Notes under the pieces: model-generated
The model's database searches: none
What the model saw: the letters and a program-made list of their open reading frames with translations, nothing else
Told to the model about the DNA's origin: nothing
Source of the DNA: Clavaria fumosa
Lineage: Eukaryota; Basidiomycota; Agaricomycetes; Agaricales; Clavariaceae
Direction of reading: 5' to 3'
DNA length: 64,000 nt
Assembly (NCBI GenBank): GCA_951802425.1
Contig: OX637794.1
Span: forward strand, 4,464,001 to 4,528,000
Made by a program: the position numbers and the translations under genes
Part shown: piece by piece, positions 56,617 through 64,000 of the stretch
Layout of the letters: each line of letters opens with the position of its first letter
Numbering within the stretch: position 1 is the stretch's first letter

Positions 56617-57260
56617 TCATTCTAGGTGTTCTAAATCAGAGGAATACATACAACACTGGAAAATGGTAATGAGAACCAATTCATACATGCTGCTACCAGG
56701 GTCTGGTGACTGCTCACTTACCATGCCCCACTCCCTCAGCTGGTACCTCACCCCTTGATATGGGACCAAGACTGCATCAGATAGTCTGTAGCCAGCATTG
56801 GCAAGGTATTGACCAGGGGGGACTGTGAAGTCAGTCACACAAGCATCTTCAAAAACTTGACTATCCGATGCACTGCCCTCCCAACCAGACAATACATAGA
56901 GGGAAAGCATGTCCATTGATGTGACAGCAAGCACATTTTGAGAGACCTGGCCCTTGTGATTGCAGTATGTGGCTCACAGGACTTCCACAACAAAAGCAGT
57001 GACATGAGTTCCATCCAGGGCATCAATACAGTCCTGGAACCAGGGGAAAAACTTCTTTGAGCACTGGATTTCTTCAGGGATAGATGCATCCACAGAAGGG
57101 AGCTTGACATATGTGTTGTACACAAGCTTTGATGTCAAGGCACTGAGCACCCGATGAATGATCCTGGATATTCAAATGGATCAGACAGAAAATCAGGGGG
57201 CATGCTATGATGCACATACTTGCTCTGTAATACTTTCTATCCCTCAAAAGAACTGGACTC
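56617..57260 (-). pseudogene. PIF/Harbinger DDE transposase fragment
   Basis: On the minus strand: VYNTYVKLPSVDASIPEEI, FFPWFQDCIDALDGTHVTAF (first catalytic Asp region), then after a TGA ATYCNHKGQVSQNVLAVTSM, LSGWEGSASDSQVFEDA (second Asp) and YRLSDAVLVPYQGVRYQL. This is the order of the DDE_Tnp_4 domain of PIF/Harbinger transposases; the C-terminal Glu region is missing. A probable intron (gtatgtgc...atatccag) lies near 57170-57220. The 5' side is cut by the LTR of the next element at 57288. Confidence 0.78.
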
Positions 57261-57287
57261 AACTGTATATTGAGTATGGTAGTTCTA

Positions 57288-57452
57288 TGTAGAGGGATCT
57301 ACCCTCTCTGTACAGTCGCGACGCGATATATATATAGGCGAGTGGCCCTCTAGGGGCCGCTGATGTAAGCATGGCCTAAGCGGCTATGCTAGTAGACTAT
57401 TATAGTATGTATATTATGTAATAAAAGAATAGAGAAGGCCTATAGCCTTACA
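57288..57452 (-). repeat. 3' LTR of the second Ty3/gypsy element
   Basis: About 165 bp. On the element strand it begins TGTAAGGCTATAGGCC and ends ATCCCTCTACA (canonical TG...CA), preceded by the polypurine tract GGAGGGGGAGGG (57453-57464 complement). It contains tatatatatagg. The second LTR is outside the window, so the left boundary is inferred. Confidence 0.72.
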
Positions 57453-57749
57453 CCCTCCCCCTCCGGAGAGGCCCCAACCAGAGGCAACGCGCGGGCGGTG
57501 CGGGACGACGAGCAGAAGTAGAATAGCGTTACAAGGGGCGCATCCCCTTGGGCAGGGTTACCGCCATGTCACCGGGCGCGATCCTCTCCTGGGGCCTTCG
57601 CCTGGTGCTGACGGGTCCTACCCGGTGGTCTGCGCGACCTGCCCCCAGTTGGACAGCGTGTCACGAGCGGCACGCCCCGGTGGGGGGTGCCCCAAGTGCC
57701 GCTGTCTCGTCCTGCGGGGTAGGCATATGTTTTTAAAGGGCTCGGACGC

Positions 57750-59141
57750 TTAGTCCGAGCCCTGCTCGTAGTCGCACGGCGGCTCGCCCTCGTCGTCGCT
57801 CCAGTCGGGCAACGACACAACAGGCCCCTTCGCGGCCTTAGCGGCTGATGATTTAGCCGCTTTCTTCTGTTTTTGAGAGGGCCCCGCACCCTCTGTCTGG
57901 GATATTGTTAAACCCCCAATAGGTAGCCCTAGGGGGTTTCTAACGGTGGACGTGCTTCCACCATCTTCCAGGGGCGCATCGCCCCTCCGTTCGTCTCCCG
58001 CCTTCTTGCTTAACCGAAGATGGCATGGACGCGCCCCACGCCCTATGCACTCTAGCAGTGCATATGTCCGGGGCGGTACGGGAGGCTTCTCCCGTTCACC
58101 CAGTGCTAGCTGGATATCATCGTCCAAGGGGGCATTCCCCTTTCGCACGTACTCGCGTGCCCACGCGAGTACAAACTCGTCCCAGAACTCCGTTTCCCCA
58201 ACGGAGACTCCGGCGTCTACAAATGCCTCAATCGTCTGCGCGACGGTTGGCGTTATCTTTGTGTTCCAGTGCCTGGAACATCGTGCAGGGAGGACTCTCC
58301 CTTTAATGGCCTGCGCGTACGCCCCCTTTGACACAAAGAGGGCTACAGCCATTGCTAGGAACGGGCGCCGCATTCGGGCCCGGGATGGTGCGCACGCCAT
58401 TATGGTACACCAGATGGCCACCTTACGTGCCAAGGACAGGGGTGAATCCCCGTCCTTATCAATACCAAGGACGGCCGCTCTGCCCATCCTTATGTCGGCG
58501 GCCCAGCAGCGCAGGTCTGACACTGCGCCTCTGTCGCCTTTCGGGTTCATAGGGGGAATTTCTCCCTTCTCCCCTACAAAGGAGAGCCACAGCTCTTGGG
58601 GGAGCAATGGCTCCCCGGTCTCTACAAACTCCCTAATGGGAGGCGCAACCACTCTTGCCGCTGTCAGCGGCAATGTCTGGTACGATGGATAGGAGGGTGC
58701 TCCCCCTCCTGCGACTTCCAAGGGTCCTGCCCTCAGGGATGGGTCGCCCATCCCTCCGCTCTCTCGCAACATCTGCCCCTGCAGATGGCATGCCACCCGG
58801 TCTGCCGATTTCTCGACGCCGGCAGGAACTCTCCAGTTCCTCAACAGCCAGTCCTCAACTGGCGTAGGCAGCTTTCCCGCTGCCGCGTTCTTCTGGGCCT
58901 CCTTAACGGCCCATCGCATCTTCATTACGGCAGTCATATCATAACTGCCGTCAGGCGCTCCATGGTGCGCCTGCTGGTTGAGGGCTATCACCTCTTCAAC
59001 CGTCTTCAACTCGACAGCCCACGCCCCGGGCTTGACAGACATCCCCGATGGCCAGGGATAGCCATCCGGAGCCCTGTCCAGGCGGGGGGCATTAAAGGGA
59101 TAACCCCTTGTCGGAGGCGCAAGCACCGTCTCCGCAAACAT
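57750..59141 (-). CDS. ORF B, 463 aa, downstream of integrase; unknown function
   Basis: Starts at ATG 59141 immediately after the TGA of ORF A (TGAATG) and stops at 57750-57752. The N-terminus TRGYPFNAPRLDRAPDGYPW with PSGMSVKPGAWAVELKTVEE resembles uncharacterised multi-copy fungal proteins. The middle is mixed alpha-type; the C-terminus is Ala/Lys-rich then acidic (LPDWSDDEGEPPCDYEQGSD). No membrane anchor or signal peptide, so not an obvious envelope. A Gag-like structural role displaced to the 3' end is one possibility. The stop codon lies in the loop of a 9-bp perfect hairpin (57738-57762). Confidence 0.7.
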   Translation of the reverse strand: MFAETVLAPPTRGYPFNAPRLDRAPDGYPWPSGMSVKPGAWAVELKTVEEVIALNQQAHHGAPDGSYDMTAVMKMRWAVKEAQKNAAAGKLPTPVEDWLLRNWRVPAGVEKSADRVACHLQGQMLRESGGMGDPSLRAGPLEVAGGGAPSYPSYQTLPLTAARVVAPPIREFVETGEPLLPQELWLSFVGEKGEIPPMNPKGDRGAVSDLRCWAADIRMGRAAVLGIDKDGDSPLSLARKVAIWCTIMACAPSRARMRRPFLAMAVALFVSKGAYAQAIKGRVLPARCSRHWNTKITPTVAQTIEAFVDAGVSVGETEFWDEFVLAWAREYVRKGNAPLDDDIQLALGEREKPPVPPRTYALLECIGRGARPCHLRLSKKAGDERRGDAPLEDGGSTSTVRNPLGLPIGGLTISQTEGAGPSQKQKKAAKSSAAKAAKGPVVSLPDWSDDEGEPPCDYEQGSD

Positions 59142-59897
59142 TCATTTATGCCTCAGTGAGGCATCGGGGTTCTGCTGGCTAACACCAGCAGGTGGAAGAG
59201 GGGGATACCCCTCTTCAATGTTCATGGGGACGTCCACGTCCCCCATAGGCGGTGCTATGTCCGCGTATGAGACAGCAGTGCGGGCCCTTTTAGGGTCCCG
59301 CTCCAAGGGATCCCTGTCAGGTCCCTTCCCTTTCGCTGCCGTTCGCACCGCGGCGAGCTCCTCGTTGGCGCTTGCCAACTTTTCTGTCAAGGAGAGAACC
59401 TTCTCCTTCGCCTTTCTAAGGTCGGCCTCGACCTTATCCAGGCTATCGTAAGCTTTTTCAAGCTTTTGCCGATGCCCGGTGCAAAGGGCATTGCCCTTCT
59501 CATACTCTTCATGCAAGTCATCCAACTTGCATTGTATCATCCCGAGCTCCGGCTCGAGCTCACGCTTAGCGCTTTCCTGCACTTCCTTAAGCGTTTGTTG
59601 AAACGCTTCATCCGAGTGCAGCAGCGACTCGAAGATGTGACGACGGAATCCGATACACTGAGTGCACCGGGATCCGTGGGTGATCGCATGGATCATGCGA
59701 TCCTGGACCCAGGGGAGAGTTTCCTCCCCTTGCGACAACGACGGCTGGGACAACCCAGCCGTTCCGACGATGCTCGTCGGCAGCGAGTTCCCTGGCGCAA
59801 GGCCAGGGACGGCGGCGGTAGCGGTAGAGGCGGCGGCGGTAGCAGCGGCGGCGCGGGTAGCGCGAGGAGATGGGGTTTCCCCCATCGGATCATCCAT
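59142..59897 (-). CDS. ORF A, 251 aa, coiled-coil protein downstream of integrase
   Basis: ATG 59897 (MDDPMGETPSPRATRAAAAT) to TGA 59142-59144. An Ala-rich start, a short Cys pair (SRCTQCIGFRRHIFESLL), then a long charged heptad-like coiled coil (KELEPELGMIQCKLDDLHEE region to LSLTEKLASANEELAAV). The end is PPLPPAGVSQQNP. The coiled coil suggests self-assembly. Its position between integrase and the LTR is unusual for Ty3/gypsy. Coupling to ORF B by direct stop-start adjacency suggests termination-reinitiation. A hairpin gcctcagtgaggc (59150-59162) lies just before the junction. Confidence 0.7.
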   Translation of the reverse strand: MDDPMGETPSPRATRAAAATAAASTATAAVPGLAPGNSLPTSIVGTAGLSQPSLSQGEETLPWVQDRMIHAITHGSRCTQCIGFRRHIFESLLHSDEAFQQTLKEVQESAKRELEPELGMIQCKLDDLHEEYEKGNALCTGHRQKLEKAYDSLDKVEADLRKAKEKVLSLTEKLASANEELAAVRTAAKGKGPDRDPLERDPKRARTAVSYADIAPPMGDVDVPMNIEEGYPPLPPAGVSQQNPDASLRHK

Positions 59898-60031
59898 TGT
59901 AACAAATGGCTGATGAGGAAAAAAGAGAAAAAGAGGGCAGGCCCTCTTAAGGTTTTGTACCTTACGGTGGAGCCACCACGTGACTTAGTCACTGTGGCTA
60001 ACGACCCAGCGGTCTGGCTCGATCGCGTTTA

Positions 60032-63000
60032 CTACTCCGCACGGGCGTTCCGTCCACGCTCTGCTCGAGGGCGCCTAGGTAGCGCCCTCCACGAGTCTAC
60101 ACCTTGTAGTTCAAGGTAATGGTCTAGAGCAGCCAGCTCTTTGACCCCCATGTACGGCTCCCAGGTCATATCCCCGAGGTTCCATCGAACCTCGCATTCC
60201 AGGTGGCGGCCTTCCCACCTATGGCCAATAATGGCGTCTACTAGCCATTCCTCCTTTGGATCCACACCAAAGTCATAAAAGACTTTCACTTCACAACGCG
60301 GAAACAACGCGTCGTCGTTTGGTTCATGTCGCCGCAACCGGCTGACATGGAACGTCGGGTGGATTCTCCTCGACTTAAGCGAGTCGGGGAGCTCCAGCTC
60401 GTACGTAGACGATTCCGGTCTACATGACCGTATTGGGTATGGCCCAATAAACTTCGGCATGAGCTTTCTAGCTCGTTTTTTAGGGAGATTCAAGTTCTCC
60501 GTTGAGAGGTAGACTAATTCTCCCTCTCTAAACGGGTGCTCTGCCTGTCTACGCTGGTTAGCGTAAAACATTTGGTGGACACGACTTTCTATAATCGCGT
60601 CGTGCGCCATTGCAAGGTTGAGCGCGGCTTTCTCCGCGAACATCCATACCCCTCTGGGCACCGCCCGGAGGTCGTCTGGCAACTCTGCCATCATCTGGGG
60701 CATGTACCCATAGGTGAGCTCAAATGGGGCAAACCCCGTCGACGCGCTTATTGACGCGTTAATGGCGAATTTGACCATTGGGATTCGCTCCGCCCAGTCT
60801 GTCTGGTCCGGTTGGACCACCGATCGGAGGATCTGAGACATGGATCGGATCGACCGTTCCGTCGCTCCATCCGTCTGCAGATGGAAAGCTGTGGACATCC
60901 GCAGCTTGACACCGAGTAATCGGTGTGTTTCCTGCCAAAAGGCAGACGTAAATCTCGGATCACAATCGGACACAATCGATCCTGGCAACCCATGCAGTCT
61001 CACTACCTGGGTTAGGAAGAGCCAGGCTAGCTCTGCTGCCGTTACCGAAACGGTAACTGGTACTAGGTGTACCAGTGAAGTGAGGCGGCAGATCACCACC
61101 CAGAGGTAGTCCGCCTCTTTCGACATAGGAAATGGACCTACGAAGTCCATTCCTATTGATCCCCAGGGCCGCCTGGGGATCGGAAGGGTGTGTAGAAGCC
61201 CCTGCGGCTTCTGAGGGGAAGTCTTGCTCATTTGGCACATGCCGCACGACGAGCAAAACTTATCGATGTCTTTAGACACCGATGGCCACCAGTATTAACG
61301 GTGGACGTAATCCATCGTTATCCGCGCCCCCATGTGTCCTAGGACCGCATGGGCTTCCTGGATTATTCTCCCAGGGATGCTTTTCCCTTCATGAGGGGTA
61401 CGAGGCACACAGAGCACCTCGTCTCCTTTTTTATTCTCAGCTAAGATCAGGTCATCCCTGATCTTAAAACCGGTGTAGTTTCCCGGTTTCTCCAAAATTA
61501 TTTTGAACAGGCGATCCTGTTCATAGCTGTCCTGGATGCTTTGCAGCATCCTGCTATCCCCCCCTTCCACGCGGGGCCTTAAGGGCACGAGCGTCTCGTC
61601 CCTCACATCCCCGTCCGCTTGGGGCATAGGCGGCAGTTGCTCCTGCTCGGTTTCCTGGTCCGCGGCAGGTGCGCGTACTCGCAGTGCGCGCACCTCCTCC
61701 AGGCGTCCACGGGGCAACTTGTCCCCTTCCGGGTCAAGGCGAACGTCCGCCTTTACATACTCGTGATCTGGATGAATCTCATCCGTCGCGTCACTCATAT
61801 GGTAACGCGAAAGGCCATCCGCAACTTTGTTGCTCTCGCCTTTAATGTAAGTGATGGAGTAGTTAAACCTCTCCATATATTCCATCCACCTGGCCTGCCG
61901 GCCAGACAAGCGCGTTTGGTTCTTAAAGAACCCCAGCACTTCGTGGTTGGTGACCACGTTGATTCGTCTACCGAGGAGTTTATCCTCCCATTTCTGTAGC
62001 GATTCTACAATCGCTAAGGCCTCCCAGTCCCAGGTTTTGTAACTAAACTGGGCTGGGCTAAACCTTTTAGACATAAACCCCGCCGGACGGCAGGTTTCCC
62101 ATGTCTTTCCCTGGCCATACATGGCCCCTACGCCCGACACTGATGCGTCGCACACGAGCCAGATTGGGTCCTGTACTGCCGCGTCTACCGGGCGTAATAT
62201 TGGCGTTTTACACGCCAATGCCTTAATCATCTCCATGCACTTGTCATGGAGTGGTCTCCAGTGAAACGTTCGCGTTTCACTACACAGACTAGCCAAAGGG
62301 CCAGTGTAAGCGGACAGATCGGGCTTGAACTGTCCGATGTACTGTACTAATCCAAGGAACCTCTGCACCTCGTTAACACTTGTCGGCGTTTTCCAGTTAC
62401 GGATTTTATCCATTTTATCCACTGTGACGTGGATTCCTCGGGCATCTATAATATGCCCTAAGCAATCTATGCTCTTCGCGTATAACGAGCACTTCTTCTT
62501 GCTCAAGAAAAGGCTCGCGCCTTTGAGGGTCTCAAAGACCATCTTTAAGTGACGCTCATGGTCCTCCAGGGTCTTGGAGAAGACGAATACATCGTCTAAG
62601 TACATGTGCACGTACTTTCCCAATTGATGACGAAATATATGCGTCATCAGGCGCTGGAAGGTAGCAGGGGCATTACAATCCCCTATCTGCATCACCTGTG
62701 AGAACATGGTGCCCAAGACGGTCGCGAACGCCGTCTTCCACACGTCCTCAGGCTCTACGTGTACTTGCTCGTACGTGTCCGATAGGTCAATCTTTGACCT
62801 ATACGCGGCTCTAGCCACGTCCTGCCTGATCTGGTCCTGATCAGGCAACGGGGTAATATCCCGTACTGTGTTCGCATTCCATTTCCGACAGTCCACGACT
62901 GTCCGTAGCAGCGGGTTCCGGCTGCTTTTTGGTATGCATAACATAGGAGCTGCTTGCGATGCCGCTCCTGCTTCCCACCAACCATTAGTAATATAACGGT

Positions 63001-64000
63001 TCACTTTCTCAAGGAATTGTTCCTTAAATGCCTCAGCACACCGAGGCAGGTAATAATTATAGACTTGCTTTTCGTCTATTAAGGGTATGCGGTGGTTCAC
63101 CGCCCGAAACGGCGGCGGTCTGGGTGGAACTCCCCCAAAGAGCTCAGCGTACTGGTTAAACCAGTACTCACGCCTGCCTTCGAGGTAGGCGTCGTCTATC
63201 TTTACAGAGGCGCTAGCCTCTCCCCCCTTCCAGGGCTCACCTGCATCCCGGGGGCCCGAGTGTAGTCAGCTCTTTCGAGCTCCCTTCCTCGGCGCGTTCT
63301 TAGCCGATATACGGACACATAATGCTTCCGTCTCCTCACTGGGCGACATCGCCTGAAGGGTTTTTCCCTTCCCTTCGCCAATCCGGATTGCACGTCGGTG
63401 CACATCCAGTATCACACGGCGGTCATACATGAACGCCGTTCCGACTATGATATCATAGCGGTTGATGTTCGCTATATCAAAATACTGGTCCTCCACCAGT
63501 ATTCCTCCCAAATCCACCGCTATGCGGCATCCGCGTGTGATCGTCGATCGGCTGCCGATACAGCCGAGTTGGATAGGAACTGGATTATCCAGTTGGAAGG
63601 TTGGTACCTTTGTCACCCAGGCAAAGTCCGGGCTCATCAGGTCCGGGGTACTTCCAGAATCGAAAAGCGTATACGCTTTTACACCGTTCACGGTGATGTA
63701 GGCCGCGAGGCATTGCCTAGCCTCCTTTGTTACTACCGGGCGCGATCCCGTCCGCTCCTTCCGGACGTGCGCCCGAAATGGCCTGTCGTCGACATGGCCG
63801 ACGTGTACTTCTGTCGTGTAGAGGACTTCATCCTCTTCTAATTCCCGGATTCCAGCGACCTGGTCGCTTTCTGCCTCCTCCTCGAGCTCTTCAAGGACAA
63901 AGAGCTCGTCCGAATCGTACTGGTCCCCGCGACCAGCGTAGTCGTCTTCCGCGACTTCCTCCGGTAGGGCTTCACCCTCCGGCTCCTCGCTTTCAACCGC
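60032..64000 (-). CDS. Polyprotein of the second Ty3/gypsy element (partial at the right edge)
   Basis: One reading frame from the window edge to 60032. Acidic upstream part, protease AYTLFDSGSTPDLMSPDFA (about 63680), then RT from VNHRIPLIDEKQVYNYYLPR (about 63100) with YLDD in HMYLDDVFVFS, RNase H WLVCDASVSGVGAMYGQG, integrase zinc region, DFVGPFPMSKEADYLWV, IVSDCDPRFTSAF and STAFHLQTDGATE. It ends in a chromodomain-like module (VDAIIGHRWEGRHLECEVRW then GDMTWEPY). Two in-frame stops occur: TGA 63266-63268 between protease and RT, and TAA 61295-61297 between RNase H and integrase (YVHR-stop-YWWPS). Otherwise it is intact. The protease and RT wording recalls a gypsy family widespread in Agaricomycetes. 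Confidence 0.88.

Larger units (their letters stand above)
57288..64000 (-). mobile_element. Second Ty3/gypsy element, hairpin-rich, runs off the right edge
   Basis: The minus-strand order is protease, RT, RNase H, integrase, chromo-like module, ORF A, ORF B, polypurine tract, 3' LTR. It is clearly different from the other family: higher GC, different motifs, different LTR and two extra ORFs after integrase. The 5' LTR and any gag lie beyond base 64000. Only two stop codons interrupt the polyprotein, so it is far less decayed than its neighbours. Short perfect inverted repeats occur roughly every 50-60 bases throughout. Confidence 0.9.

Noticed and set aside
57948..59159. Plus-strand frames over ORF A and ORF B (248 and 187 codons)
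   Set aside because: Antisense to the better-supported minus frames, whose order and strand match the element, stop-start junction and polypurine tract.
1..64000. CRISPR arrays, tRNA and rRNA genes
   Set aside because: No regularly spaced short repeats with unique spacers and no tRNA-like B-box with a foldable cloverleaf was noticed by eye; the tandem repeats present have no spacers. A tRNA scan would be needed to exclude tRNAs fully.

Overview
The window looks like a repeat-rich stretch of a basidiomycete (probably Agaricomycete) genome. The evidence is short GT-AG introns (about 45-110 bp) in the host genes, a fungal-type gene set, chromodomain Ty3/gypsy elements, a Helitron whose helicase carries an OTU-like tail, a TET/JBP-like dioxygenase relic and a Crinkler-type ubiquitin-like exon. 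No species call is possible from sequence alone.

Layout. 1-1262: a Tc1/mariner-type transposase relic and a triplet-rich tandem array holding a shard of an AAA ATPase gene. 1263-10236: a decayed Helitron helicase split by a complete LTR retrotransposon (3110-8705, TSD ATATG). 10237-12274: a truncated minus-strand copy of the same retrotransposon family. 13137-16131: a decayed Ty1/copia gag-integrase carrying a foldback MITE at a TA target. 16393-23060: minisatellites, one of which contains a divergent full-length minus-strand copy of the family (16925-22807, TSD GGCTT). 23374-29426: another family copy and a hAT-like element, both cut by a single inversion (about 26059-29309). 29428-35169: an intact six-exon cysteine-rich gene, a TET/JBP-like pseudogene and a decayed multi-exon gene. 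35480-36385: a 44-bp minisatellite.

38179-49394 is a quiet island of five co-oriented minus-strand host genes. From right to left these are an ARMC8/Gid5-like armadillo protein, pyruvate dehydrogenase E1 alpha, a Ubp3/USP10-type deubiquitinase, a Hel2/ZNF598-type RING ligase and a small secreted cysteine-containing protein. Exon joins were checked for phase in four of the five. Three of the five concern ubiquitin signalling; two of these (Hel2, Ubp3) belong to families linked to ribosome quality control.

49395-57287: a perfect 27-bp inverted repeat, a Crinkler-type exon, a further retrotransposon copy carrying a hAT MITE inside which sits a second MITE (each with perfect 8-bp TSDs), and a PIF/Harbinger relic. 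57288-64000: a different Ty3/gypsy element, GC-rich, running off the right edge, with two extra ORFs downstream of integrase.

Most notable signals: (i) the element at 57.3-64 kb is saturated with short perfect hairpins of different sequences throughout its coding region, far beyond chance; (ii) the chromovirus family has a Tf1-like self-priming signature whose LTR and primer-site halves covary between subfamilies; (iii) one inversion explains two broken transposons; (iv) the same codons appear as CGA, TGA and CAA in paralogous copies, direct evidence of CpG deamination on both strands.
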